A stretch of DNA of 64,000 bases, taken from positions 2,657,001 to 2,721,000 of the forward strand of contig NZ_CP022657.1 in assembly GCF_002243515.1 (NCBI RefSeq), written 5' to 3'. Below the pieces are notes generated by a model, which saw only the letters and a list, made by a program, of their open reading frames with translations, did not search any database and had not been told where the DNA came from. This stretch comes from Tumebacillus algifaecis (lineage in GTDB: Bacteria; Bacillota; Bacilli; Tumebacillales; Tumebacillaceae). How positions within the stretch are numbered: the stretch's first letter is position 1; each line of letters begins with the position of its first letter. The position numbers and the translations under genes are program-made. This document shows, one piece after another, positions 9,901 to 18,761 of the stretch.

Positions 9901-10934
9901 AGGTCGCGGAACGTCTGCTCCCCATCGATGCGCACCCGTAGTGACAGCGAGTTGATAAACAGACCGATCAGCCCTTCGATCTCTACACGGCTCCGTCCAG
10001 CGATCGGTGTCCCGATCGAAATGTCGTCCTGTCCAGTCCAGCGGTGCAACAAGACGTGAAACCCCGCCAAGAGCAACATGAAGAGCGTGACGCCCTCTTC
10101 TTCGCAGAGCTCTTTTAGTTTGGCGGTGAGTTCATCCGGCAGCGGATGTCGCTGCTGTTCGCCTCGCGAAGATTGCTTCGGTGGGCGCAGGTGATCGGTG
10201 GTGAGTTGCAGTGCAGGCGGATGGTCACCCAATTGTTTTTTCCAGTAGGTCAGCTGTTTGGAAAGCACGTCCTCTTGATCCTGTTGCCATTTGGCATAGT
10301 CGGCATATTGAATCGGCAGCTCCGGCAACTGCGCCGACTCTCCTTGGTAATTCGCTTGATAAAGCGCGATCATCTCCTGCAACAACACGCCGAGCGACCA
10401 GCCATCCGCGACGATGTGATGCAACGTGAGCAGCAAAATGTGCTCATTTTCCGCAATGCGCAACAACGTGGCGCGAATCAACGGCCCTCGTGCTAAATCA
10501 AACGGCTTTCGTGCTTCTTCTCGGGCAAAGCGACGCCACTCGTTATCTGGTACTTCGAGCACTCGAACCTTGAGGGTCAATTCCTCGGCGATCGCTTGGT
10601 ACGGCACTCCACCAGCCGCGTGGAAAGTGGTGCGGAGCGCTTCATGGCGGGCGATGATGTCGTTGATGCTTTGCGTTAGAACCTCCAACTTGAGATTACC
10701 CTGCATCTTAATGATCGAAGGGATGTTGTAGATGTGATTGCCCGGTTGAAAACGGTCGAGAAACCACAAGCGCGCTTGGGCAAAAGACAGCGCAGCCGTC
10801 GCAGCCGGTTCACGCTTGGCAATGCCTGTCGCTGCGGGCGTTTTGATCTCACCGCGCAGGCGTTTTTCAAGCAAGGCTCTTTTATCTGCGGACAAATTGG
10901 TCCGTCGTTGTAGCAGGTCTGTTTTGCGATCCAT
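6903..10934 (-). CDS. NRPS termination module: C-A(Pro)-PCP-TE
   Basis: 1343 residues. A docking-like N-terminus (LSADKRALLEKRL) is followed by a C domain with HHIVADGWS near residue 171, an A domain with YTSGTTG near 655, a PCP with GGHSL near 1045, and a type I thioesterase. The thioesterase has GAWSLGG (nucleophile Ser near 1175), an Asp in LFDS and a His in PADHYG near 1321, so its catalytic triad is complete. The A-domain pocket reads D-V-Q-F-Y-A-H-V-V, essentially the proline code DVQ(L/F)IAHVV. This protein should add Pro last and release the product by hydrolysis or cyclisation. It is encoded before the two-module NRPS at 327-6791, so gene order is not product order. Confidence 0.94.
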   Translation of the reverse strand: MDRKTDLLQRRTNLSADKRALLEKRLRGEIKTPAATGIAKREPAATAALSFAQARLWFLDRFQPGNHIYNIPSIIKMQGNLKLEVLTQSINDIIARHEALRTTFHAAGGVPYQAIAEELTLKVRVLEVPDNEWRRFAREEARKPFDLARGPLIRATLLRIAENEHILLLTLHHIVADGWSLGVLLQEMIALYQANYQGESAQLPELPIQYADYAKWQQDQEDVLSKQLTYWKKQLGDHPPALQLTTDHLRPPKQSSRGEQQRHPLPDELTAKLKELCEEEGVTLFMLLLAGFHVLLHRWTGQDDISIGTPIAGRSRVEIEGLIGLFINSLSLRVRIDGEQTFRDLLQQVRQTSLDAFANQDVPFEKLVEELQVERSMSQTPLFQAFFRHLAELYTEMHLPELTWSPLIAETDTAMFDLSLAVGETNGSLTCSIEYSPDLFDGETMARMLTHYHELLVSITENPEQKVSELNLLPAAERQGLIALGQGQLVERKDHRCVHQLFEAQAEKWPQALAVLMGEDRLTYAELNERANRLANILQAQGVGPGDLVGIRLERSPELIISILGVLKAGAGYVPVDPTHPEERQTYILQDAQVSVLLTSPAHTISASASTSVTIDNQNGASIVMIRTEHHDHAKAPREQGTVALENTMYVLYTSGTTGQPKGVVMPHRAMQNLIDWQLQDAKFIAGQRTLQYATITFDVSVQEIFSTLCSGGTLVLLTDEVRRDPMQLIPYLSSQQVERLFLPYVAFQQLAEAAEGLRDTSLHLCEIYTAGDQLQLTAPIKRLLQRLPGCTLYNHYGPTESHVVTSYRLPEETTDTMPPIGRPISGAAIRILDSQNQFVPLGVPGELCIGGQCLSNGYLNRPELTAERFILHEGERFYKTGDRARWRTDGQIDYLGRLDHQVKIRGYRIEPGEIESVLRQHHNVLEAAVIPHELSPGDKRLVAYLVARQQPALSSAELRDYLHDKLPEYMIPSLFMHLDTMPLNANRKLDRRALPSPAGIRLEAEHNHVAPRSDLERELVQIWENLLSISGIGVTDNFFTLGGHSLLAVRLMAQITTRFSQTLPLSALFEGGTVEHLANLLRQTGHRSWSPLIPIQADGTETPFFCIHPVGGSVFCYSALAASLGSDQPFYGLQACGLEAGEEPFTTIEELAIAYLTAIRSVQPHGPYRIGAWSLGGTIAYELAQQLQMQGEQVELLALFDSLAPVPAYQEQADDLTLLAVFARDLLGGVDPQVPTTSITSEDQALEILQQQLPIAIEFASLRRLWQVFKANIHAYTHYQPVAYQGDLLLFRSNAVGDAAHGWQELITGDLQIQNIPADHYGLLQPPHVHLLADMLKTTKTV

Positions 10935-10960
10935 GGTGTCACCTACCTTTTTGAATGAAG

Positions 10961-10992
10961 GGAACCCCTTGCCCTGTTGTGCAAGGGGTTCC
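10961..10992 (-). other. 12-bp stem-loop between two NRPS genes
   Basis: GGAACCCCTTGC (10961-10972) pairs perfectly with 10981-10992 around an 8-base loop. No T run follows on the minus strand, so it is more likely an RNA-processing or stabilising hairpin than a terminator. It lies about 27 bases upstream of the C-A-PCP-TE start codon. Confidence 0.5.
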
Positions 10993-11079
10993 TTGCTTCT
11001 GACAACTAATTCTTAGATCGAACTGATCGAGAAACTAGCGACATGTTGCGCGAAAACCAACGGGAGCTCGACAATGCGA

Positions 11080-14000
11080 TCACACGAGGTCAGATGGATC
11101 GGGTTCCCCCTGCGTGGTTGTGCCCGGCGGTTTTTGTCGATTGGCCACAGAAGTTGGCCGAACTGCCCTGCGCTCCCGAGACATCCGCTCGATGGTGATC
11201 CGCTCTCTGCGCAAGCCTTGCGACAGTTTCCCTTCGACCTCCTCGGCGATCGCGGCGACCGTCGGGCGTTCGAACAGGGTGCGAAGCGGTAGATCCACTT
11301 CGAATTCATGACGAATGCGAGAGACCAACGAAGTGGCCAGCAGAGAATGACCGCCGAGCGCAAAGAAGTTATCCTGAACACCCACTTTTTCCAAGCGTAG
11401 CACGTCCGCAAAGATCACAGCCAACTTTTCCTCGGTCGGGGTGCGCGGTGCGACATATGCCGCATCGGTTGCGCGAACTCGTTCCGGTTTGGGCAGCGCT
11501 TTGCGATTGACTTTGCCGTTGGCTAGTCGCGGCAGGACATCGAGGAACTGGAACGACCTCGGCACCATCGCAGCGAGCAAGTGACGCTCCAAATGGACAC
11601 GCAGGTCTTCGGCGGTCGCCTTATGCCCCTCTTTTACTACGAGGTAAGCAACCAGTTCAGTCTGTCCAGTTTCGTCTTTCCAATCGAGCACTGCGCAGGC
11701 GTGGACAGCCTCGTGTCGCAGGAGCACAGAGGACACTTCATGCAATTGAATCCGCACACCGCGAACTTTGACCTGATCGTCCGTACGTCCGAGAATTTCC
11801 AACGACCCGTCAAGGCGATAGCGCCCTTTGTCGCCTGTGAAGTATAGCTTGTCGGCAGGATCATGCGGACAAAACGGGTTTTGCACAAAATTCGAATTCT
11901 CCTCTGGAGCGTTGACATAGCCGAGCGTACGAAACGGTGTGCGAAGAACGATCTCCCCTTGTTCACCGATCCCGCAGAGCTGTCCCGTCTCGCTCAGAAC
12001 GAGCGCCTGCGTTTCTGGGAATGGAACGCCGGCCGGTTGGATTCCCGGTTCGGGCTGTTCCGGCACGACATGGTAACATTTAACCATCGTTGTTTCCGTC
12101 GGGCCATACAGGTTGATGATATTGCCGAGTGCCGGGAATGCACCGCGCAGGCGATTGACCAGCACATCGGTCAACGGTTCGCCCGCCAGGAACAGGTGGC
12201 GCAGCGAACGAAGCGAGAAGCCATGCGGATGATCGGTCGCCCACGCTTGAGCGACAGACGGTACGGTATGCAACACGGTGACCCCGACGCGCTCCAGCCA
12301 CGGCAAGATCAAGTCGCCGCCTAGATCGTCTGTCGCTTCGGGGAGGCACAGCGTCGCCCCGCTGGTCAGCGGGAGGAACACATCGCGCAGCACTGCGTCA
12401 AATGACAGATGGATCAGTTGCGCGACACGGTCGCTCGGGCCGATCTGAAACGTGCTGCGCTGCCAGGCCAGGAAGTGGTTGAGCCCTTTGTGACAGCCGA
12501 GAACGCCTTTGGGCACGCCCGTCGTTCCCGAGGTGAAGAAAATATAGGCCGGGTCGTCTGGGGCCAGCGTCGGCAACACAGTTGTGTCAGGTGCCGACTT
12601 TTGCAATACGCTCCCGCTGTGTGGGTCGATGTGCACGATTTCGAAACGTAGGAACATCGTTTGCCAGTCGTCTGTCATTTCCTCATCGCTTGTGAAGAGC
12701 AGATGTTTCGCTTTCGACTGCTCGACCATCACGCTCTGACGATTCAGCGGCAGGTGAAGATCGATCGGTACCAAAACACCACCGCTCTTCAACACGCCGA
12801 GCATGGTGACGATAAATCCGAAATTGCGCGTCCCAGCCACAGCCACAGCATCGCCTGGCGCTACCCCGTTTGCGACCAGCACACGAGCCAGCGTGTCGGC
12901 GCGCTCTTGTAGGTCTCGGTAGGACCACTCTCGCCCGCCTTGCATAACGGCGCTCTGCTCAGGCGCTTCTCCCGCCCATTTGGCAAAAAGCTCGTTGATG
13001 AACGGGTAGTCCGGTTCTGCGATCGCCACGGTTGGATCGGGGAGTCGGTTCCGGCAGGAAGACGTTACCAGCGTGCAGGTATTGACCTTGCGATCCGGTT
13101 CCGCCAACATTTGCTCGAGCAGGAATTCAAATTGCTCCATGAAGGTTGCCATGCGCTCCGCTTTGAATAGCGCCGTCTGATAGACGAGGCTCATGCGCAA
13201 CTGTTCGTCCTGCTCCGAGATGTAAAGCGTCATCATGAACTTGGAAGCTGGCTCTGCGCCCGCTTCAAGTCCGGAGATCGTCAGACCTGGGAGTGACAAG
13301 TCACTGCTTGGCGTGTTGACGAAGTTGACCATGACGTCGAACACCGGGTTGCGGTTCATATTGCGGTCCGGTTGGATTTCTTCAACGATCTTTTCGAACG
13401 GTACCTCTTGGCGGGCGAACGCATCCAAAGTCGTTTCACGCACACGGCTCAACAGTTCGCGGAAGGTCGGCCCGCCGCTAAAGTCGGTGCGCAGGGCAAG
13501 CGTATTCAGCAAAATGCCGATCAACCCTTCCGTCTCCACCGTACCGCGATTGGCGACCGGAGTTCCGACGATGATGTCATCCTGTCCAGTCATGCGGGCG
13601 AGCAGTGTTTTGAAAGCGGCAAGCACCGTCATGAACGGGGTCGTGCCTTCCTCCCGACCCAACTTTTTCAACTGTTGAGTCATCGATTCGGACAGCATGA
13701 CCACCTGCCGAGCACTCTGTCCGCTGTTCGCTTCTGGACTAGAGTCGGTCGGCAATTCCAAAACGGGGAGGTCGCCGCCTAATTTGGTTGTCCAGTAAGC
13801 CATCTGCTCGTCCAACGTTTCACCATTCATCCAACCGCGCTGCCAGATCGCATAGTCGGCAAACTGCACGGGCAGTTCGCTAAGCGGCGAAGATTGCTGT
13901 TGCGAGTAGGCTCCATAGAGCGCCACGAACTCCTCGATCAATACGTTCATCGACCAGCCGTCCGAGATGATATGGTGCATGTTGACGAGGAGCGCGTGCT

Positions 14001-17000
14001 CTTCTGTCGCCAAACGGATCAAAGTAACGCGCAAAAGTGGGCCTTCGTGCAGATCAAACGGGTCGGTCGCATCCTTCTGCACCAGAAGATGCAGTTGATC
14101 GTCGCGGTCTGCTGCTGCAGTAAGGTCGATCACCGGCACATCCAGTTCCAAGACAGGCGCGATCACTTGCACCGCCTGCTCCCCTTCCATCTGGAAGGTC
14201 GTGCGCAGCGATTCATGGCGCCTGACAATCTCGTTAAAACTGCGTTTGACAGCTTCCACATCCAACACGCCCTGCAGTTTCAGTGCGGACGGCATATTGT
14301 ACGCATTGCTACCCGGCGTCAATTGGTCGAGGAACCAGAGACGCTGCTGAGCGTAAGACAGCGGGATCGGCTCGTCGCGCAATGCTTTGCGAAGCGGAGG
14401 TAGTTGTACTGGCGTTACGCTTTGATTCTCATCGCTCAGCAGTTTCGCGAGCGCTGCCACCGTCGCATGATCGAACAGAGCCCGCAGCGGCATCTCGGCC
14501 TGAAACACTTCGCGAATGCGGGACACCAGACGTGTTCCGAGCAGCGAGTGACCGCCAAGTTCAAAGAAATCGTCAAAAGCTCCGACTTGTTCGACTCCCA
14601 ACAGTTCTGCAAAAAGCGCTGCGATCTTCGCTTCGGCCTCGTTGCGCGGCTCGACATACTCCGTTTCCAGTTCGGGACGACCCTCTGGTGCTGGAAGCGC
14701 GCGGTAGTCCAGCTTTTGGTTGGCGGTGAGCGGGAAGGACTCGAGCGTGACAATCGCGCTTGGCACCATATAATCGGGCAGTTTGTCGAGCAAAAATTCG
14801 CGCACATCGCCAGATGATGCACTTGCCGCCGGGTCAAACACGAGGTAGGCGACAAGACGTTTCAGCCCTGGCACGTCTTCTCTTGCCATCACCGCCGCTT
14901 GGACGATGGCCGGGTGCTGTTCGATCACCGACTCCACTTCCCCGAGTTCGATGCGGAAGCCGCGAATTTTCACTTGACTGTCGATACGTCCAATAAACTC
15001 CAGCGTGCCATTTGCCAACCAGCGCACCAGATCGCCCGTCTTGTAGAGGCGCTCTTCGTGCTTGAAGGGGCTGGGCACAAACTGTTCATCTGTCAGATCG
15101 GGGCGATTCAAATAGCCGAGTGCAATCCCTTCTCCGCCGACATATAATTCTCCCACCACGCCAGTCGGCACCGGGTGCATCCGATTGTCCAACACGTAGA
15201 CGCTCGTGTTCGCGATCGGTCGGCCGATCGACAGGCTGGTGCCAACATCGTCCCCCGCCCTGACCGCATGAGCGCTGGCGACAGAGGTCACCTCGGTCGG
15301 GCCGTAAAGGTTGAAGAAAGTGAGGTTCAACTGCTCGATCACCTTTTTCGCATGCGGTGCAGAGATCGCGTCACCGCCCGAAGCGAGCAAGCGTATGCCG
15401 CGCAGTCCTTCGAGATGTGCCTCGACCATCTGGTGGAATAGCCCGGCCGTCAGGAACAAAACGGTAATGCCATGTTCGCGAACCGCATGTCCGATCTCCT
15501 CCATCGACGCTTGATACGGCGGGTAGACGACCAATTTCGCACCATTCAGCAGCACACCCCAAATTTCCACCGTCGATGCATCAAAGGCGATCGGGGCATA
15601 TTGCAGTCCGACATCGTCCGATATATAGGGAAGCGCGGCGCTCGGTCCGTACACCAGTCGAACGATGCCGCGATGCGGAATCAAAATGCCCTTCGGATTG
15701 CCCGTCGTACCGGACGTGTACATCACATAGGCCACACTGTCAGGAGTCACAGCTGATGTTAGATTGTCTCCACTCTCCTGCGCGAGCACCTCGTGCAACT
15801 GTTCGACGCAGACTTGCCGCGCGTTATGCGGTGGCAATTTATCGACCAGATGAGCCATCGTCACCATCACCGTGACGCCCGTGTCTTCCAGCATGTAGCG
15901 TAGACGTTCCAGTGGATAGGCTGGATCGAACGGAACATACGCCCCGCCCGCCTTTACTATCGCGAGCATTGCGATGATCAGTTCGCTCGAACGCTCCATC
16001 GCAAGCCCGACCAGATCCCCTGTCCCAACCCCTAGTTTTTGCAAATGGCGGGCCAGACGATTGGCGCTCTCATTCAGTTCACGATAGGTCAAGCGCTCCT
16101 TTTCAAACACGAGAGCCGTTCGATCTGGGGTCGCCGCAGCCTGTTGCTCGAAAAGCTCGTGTACCGCTCGCTTGGGCAGATCAACCTGTGTCTGGTTCCA
16201 CTCGACAAGCAATCGTTGCTGTTCTGCTTGTGTCAAAATCGACAACTCGGAACAGGAAACGTCAGGCTGTTCGGCAACAGCATCGAGCAGTTGCTGGAAA
16301 TGTTCGGCCATCCGTACAGCCGTCGCTTTGTCAAACAGATCAACGTTGTATTCTAAAATGCCATTCAGCCCTTCTGCGCCCTCTTCCATCGCCAAAGTTA
16401 AATCAAATTTGGCCAGATCCGCTTTCATTTCGATGGCGCTAAACGAAAAACCGTCCGCTTCCAATTTGCTCTCCGGAATGGTCTGCAAGGTGAACATCAC
16501 TTGGAACAGCGGCGAATGGCTTTTGTTTCGATCCGGTTGCAATTCTGCCACCAACATCTCAAACGGCACCTCTTGATGCGCGTACGCTTCTAAAGTTGTC
16601 GCCTTGACGCGACGCAGCAGTTCGCTGAAGCTGTAATCGCCCGACAGGTCGGTGCGCAGCACCAACGTGTTGACTAAAAATCCGATCAAAGGCTCCAACT
16701 GCGTGTGATTGCGCCCCGCAATCGGAGAGCCGACCGCAAAGTCATCCTGCCCGCTGTAGATGTTGAGCAAGATTTTAAACACGGTCAGCAACGTCATGTA
16801 GGAGGTCGCGCCTTCCCTTCGTCCGTTGGAAAGCAGTTTCTCATACGATTCTTTACGAACCTTGAAGTAGATCGTGTGGCCGCGATTCGTCTGTACAGCA
16901 GGGCGCGGACGGTCGGTCGGCAGTTGCAGGACGCTGAGTTCCCCGCCCAGCTTTTTCCTCCAATAGGAAAGCTGATCCTCCAACACTTCGCCTTGCAAGC

Positions 17001-18186
17001 GCTCGCGCTGCCAATGAGCAAAGTCTGCATACTGAATCGACAACTCCGGTAGCGGCGAAGGCAATCCTTTTGCAAACGCATGATAGAGCGTCCCGATCTC
17101 CTGAATAAACACGTTCATCGACCAACCGTCCGAAATGATGTGGTGCATCGTGAACAGGAGAACATGTTCCTCCGGGGCGACTTTGATCAGAAGCAGACGC
17201 AGAAGCGGACCTTTGGCTAGGTCGAATGAGTACATCTGTTGATGATCTGCCCAACGCCTGATTTCCACTTCCTTGTTGCTCAAGTTCTGCACATCAAGCT
17301 TCGGAATGTTGCGGAACTTATATTCTTTGATCACTTGCATCGGCTCACCGTCGATCAGGCGAAACACTGTGCGCAATGACTCATGACGGTGTAGCATCTC
17401 GTTGAAACATTGTTCGAGGGCGTTCAGGTTCAATTTTCCGGTCAAACGCAAGGTGGCCGGAATGTTGTATAGCGGAGTGCCGGGGTCCATCTGATCGATC
17501 AACCACAGGCGCTGTTGGGCGAAGGAAATCGGCATCGCGATATCTTGGGCCGAATCTTCGTACCCCGCCTCTTCTGCCAACAGGTGGCTGATCTGCCTGG
17601 CATACTGCTCCTCCGCCGCCTCTGTGGCTTGCCTGCACATGCGCTCAAGATCGCCGCGCATCGCCTGTATCGCAGCCGCGTCTACATCTGGAAGTGGAGA
17701 TTGCTGCCCCGTCACAAACGCGTCATAGAGCGCAGACAATTCGTGCAGGAAGACGTCTTTTGCCCATTCGGCTGTAATTACCGGATGCATGACTGCAAGG
17801 AAAACGTGCTCATCGGGTGCCCTTTTGATCAGCAACGTACGCAGCAAAAGGTCCTTTTCTACTTGGAAAGGAGTGGCTGCCTCTTGCACCAGCAGTTTCT
17901 CTAGAGACGATGTTCTGATTGCTTCAGGCAAATGAGTGAGGTCCAGCAAAGGCATAGCCACATACGGTTCCACTTGCAAAGCGGACACTGTCGTTCCATC
18001 AAGGAGAGAGACGGTCGTTCGCAACACTTCATGGCGGGAAATGATCTCGCGCACGCTTTTCGCTACTATTTCCAAATTCAACGAACCAGTGAAGCACAAC
18101 ACGATCTGAGTGGTTTCTTTCGCCTCTGTCGTCAGCTGTTCATCCCAACTCTTCAATGTCACCAGCTCCAGCATACGATTGTCCAT
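11080..18186 (-). CDS. NRPS: truncated C-C-A-PCP-C-A-PCP
   Basis: About 2368 residues from ATG 18184-18186, chosen because GGGAGTGG sits just upstream; an in-frame ATG 22 codons earlier lacks a site. The first 170 or so residues match only the N-terminal lobe of a condensation domain, and its active-site motif is broken (HPVITAE in place of HHxxxDG). Two complete modules follow: C with HHIISDGWS near 347, A with YTSGTTG near 825, PCP near 1213; then C with HHIISDGWS near 1403, A with FTSGTTG near 1882, PCP near 2280. The first pocket reads D-A-V-F-A-G-L-S-V and the second D-A-R-H-F-A-L-M-V. I cannot match either to a known amino acid. The C-terminus is a long basic, proline-containing tail without a TE. 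No E domain is present. Confidence 0.93.
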   Translation of the reverse strand: MDNRMLELVTLKSWDEQLTTEAKETTQIVLCFTGSLNLEIVAKSVREIISRHEVLRTTVSLLDGTTVSALQVEPYVAMPLLDLTHLPEAIRTSSLEKLLVQEAATPFQVEKDLLLRTLLIKRAPDEHVFLAVMHPVITAEWAKDVFLHELSALYDAFVTGQQSPLPDVDAAAIQAMRGDLERMCRQATEAAEEQYARQISHLLAEEAGYEDSAQDIAMPISFAQQRLWLIDQMDPGTPLYNIPATLRLTGKLNLNALEQCFNEMLHRHESLRTVFRLIDGEPMQVIKEYKFRNIPKLDVQNLSNKEVEIRRWADHQQMYSFDLAKGPLLRLLLIKVAPEEHVLLFTMHHIISDGWSMNVFIQEIGTLYHAFAKGLPSPLPELSIQYADFAHWQRERLQGEVLEDQLSYWRKKLGGELSVLQLPTDRPRPAVQTNRGHTIYFKVRKESYEKLLSNGRREGATSYMTLLTVFKILLNIYSGQDDFAVGSPIAGRNHTQLEPLIGFLVNTLVLRTDLSGDYSFSELLRRVKATTLEAYAHQEVPFEMLVAELQPDRNKSHSPLFQVMFTLQTIPESKLEADGFSFSAIEMKADLAKFDLTLAMEEGAEGLNGILEYNVDLFDKATAVRMAEHFQQLLDAVAEQPDVSCSELSILTQAEQQRLLVEWNQTQVDLPKRAVHELFEQQAAATPDRTALVFEKERLTYRELNESANRLARHLQKLGVGTGDLVGLAMERSSELIIAMLAIVKAGGAYVPFDPAYPLERLRYMLEDTGVTVMVTMAHLVDKLPPHNARQVCVEQLHEVLAQESGDNLTSAVTPDSVAYVMYTSGTTGNPKGILIPHRGIVRLVYGPSAALPYISDDVGLQYAPIAFDASTVEIWGVLLNGAKLVVYPPYQASMEEIGHAVREHGITVLFLTAGLFHQMVEAHLEGLRGIRLLASGGDAISAPHAKKVIEQLNLTFFNLYGPTEVTSVASAHAVRAGDDVGTSLSIGRPIANTSVYVLDNRMHPVPTGVVGELYVGGEGIALGYLNRPDLTDEQFVPSPFKHEERLYKTGDLVRWLANGTLEFIGRIDSQVKIRGFRIELGEVESVIEQHPAIVQAAVMAREDVPGLKRLVAYLVFDPAASASSGDVREFLLDKLPDYMVPSAIVTLESFPLTANQKLDYRALPAPEGRPELETEYVEPRNEAEAKIAALFAELLGVEQVGAFDDFFELGGHSLLGTRLVSRIREVFQAEMPLRALFDHATVAALAKLLSDENQSVTPVQLPPLRKALRDEPIPLSYAQQRLWFLDQLTPGSNAYNMPSALKLQGVLDVEAVKRSFNEIVRRHESLRTTFQMEGEQAVQVIAPVLELDVPVIDLTAAADRDDQLHLLVQKDATDPFDLHEGPLLRVTLIRLATEEHALLVNMHHIISDGWSMNVLIEEFVALYGAYSQQQSSPLSELPVQFADYAIWQRGWMNGETLDEQMAYWTTKLGGDLPVLELPTDSSPEANSGQSARQVVMLSESMTQQLKKLGREEGTTPFMTVLAAFKTLLARMTGQDDIIVGTPVANRGTVETEGLIGILLNTLALRTDFSGGPTFRELLSRVRETTLDAFARQEVPFEKIVEEIQPDRNMNRNPVFDVMVNFVNTPSSDLSLPGLTISGLEAGAEPASKFMMTLYISEQDEQLRMSLVYQTALFKAERMATFMEQFEFLLEQMLAEPDRKVNTCTLVTSSCRNRLPDPTVAIAEPDYPFINELFAKWAGEAPEQSAVMQGGREWSYRDLQERADTLARVLVANGVAPGDAVAVAGTRNFGFIVTMLGVLKSGGVLVPIDLHLPLNRQSVMVEQSKAKHLLFTSDEEMTDDWQTMFLRFEIVHIDPHSGSVLQKSAPDTTVLPTLAPDDPAYIFFTSGTTGVPKGVLGCHKGLNHFLAWQRSTFQIGPSDRVAQLIHLSFDAVLRDVFLPLTSGATLCLPEATDDLGGDLILPWLERVGVTVLHTVPSVAQAWATDHPHGFSLRSLRHLFLAGEPLTDVLVNRLRGAFPALGNIINLYGPTETTMVKCYHVVPEQPEPGIQPAGVPFPETQALVLSETGQLCGIGEQGEIVLRTPFRTLGYVNAPEENSNFVQNPFCPHDPADKLYFTGDKGRYRLDGSLEILGRTDDQVKVRGVRIQLHEVSSVLLRHEAVHACAVLDWKDETGQTELVAYLVVKEGHKATAEDLRVHLERHLLAAMVPRSFQFLDVLPRLANGKVNRKALPKPERVRATDAAYVAPRTPTEEKLAVIFADVLRLEKVGVQDNFFALGGHSLLATSLVSRIRHEFEVDLPLRTLFERPTVAAIAEEVEGKLSQGLRRERITIERMSRERRAVRPTSVANRQKPPGTTTQGEPDPSDLV

Positions 18187-18549
18187 GGTTCCACTCCCTC
18201 GCTCGCTTCTTGCGCACAAATTATGCTTGTGCAATATGCAATATGATTCCAACCATTCACGATATTGTCTTTTCGGTTCAATGCAAAAATTAATAATAAT
18301 TGGTCAGCTAAATAACAATTACGACATGAAGATCGAACTTCCCTCTGTGAAACTTGAATGGCTTAAATAATAGTATAAAGACAATAATTCATTAGGGAAA
18401 TTTTGTTTTATTTGTAATTATTATATAAGCACAAAGTTCCTCGCGACGACCATCCAACCGATCGCTCCCCTCCTGATTCAAAGTGGAAACAAAGGGCCGA
18501 CTCGCGCATCCACAAATTTACGTTTCGCTCGACCTCCCCTCCCAAATGG
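18187..18549 (-). promoter_or_regulatory. AT-rich leader of the second NRPS transcript
   Basis: This 363-bp gap holds no supportable gene. The best minus-strand promoter guess is TTGTTA (18313-18318), a 17-base spacer and TATTAA (18290-18295), each 4 of 6 to consensus. An inverted repeat GCACAA-7-TTGTGC (18214-18232) lies between this promoter and the start codon and could be an operator or an RNA hairpin. The stretch 18421-18540 shows nothing I can name. Confidence 0.35.
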
Positions 18550-18581
18550 GAAAAAGCACCCGCGATGTACGGATGCTTTTT
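18550..18581 (-). terminator. Terminator ending the FAAL-PKS-C transcript
   Basis: On the minus strand AAAAAGCATCC pairs with GGGTGCTTTTT around a short loop and ends in T5. It follows the 47-residue ORF by three bases and splits the assembly line into two transcription units. Confidence 0.8.
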
Positions 18582-18584
18582 CGT

Positions 18585-18728
18585 TCACTCGTCTGCTGTT
18601 TGTTCTTGCGATAAGGACGGGATGCGTCGGTCGAGCTCTTCCAGCGACCATTCGCCTTCTTCCAACCGCTTCACATCTACTTTCGTTTGTTCAGACTCTG
18701 TCGCTTGAGATCGTTGATTCTCCACCAT
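18585..18728 (-). CDS. 47-residue acidic protein at the end of the FAAL-PKS-C operon
   Basis: The ORF starts at ATG 18726-18728 with AGGGAGTG eight bases upstream, lies 33 bases after the stop of the free-standing C-domain gene, and runs directly into the terminator. That position and ribosome site support translation. The product is hydrophilic and rich in Glu/Gln, with a central VKRLEEGEWSLEELDRRIPS stretch that looks helical. It has no signal peptide or membrane segment. It is too short for an MbtH protein and lacks the conserved MbtH tryptophans. I do not recognise it. A docking or regulatory partner of the neighbouring C domain is possible but unsupported. Confidence 0.55.
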   Translation of the reverse strand: MVENQRSQATESEQTKVDVKRLEEGEWSLEELDRRIPSLSQEQTADE

Positions 18729-18761
18729 CGTTCGATCACTCCCTGTGTTTGGGTAACACGC

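Noticed and set aside
10961-10992. Rho-independent terminator
   Set aside because: The stem is perfect but no T run follows on the transcribed strand.
18585-18728. MbtH-like protein
   Set aside because: MbtH proteins are about 60-75 residues with conserved tryptophans and a NxEGxxSLWP motif; this ORF has one Trp and none of the motif.
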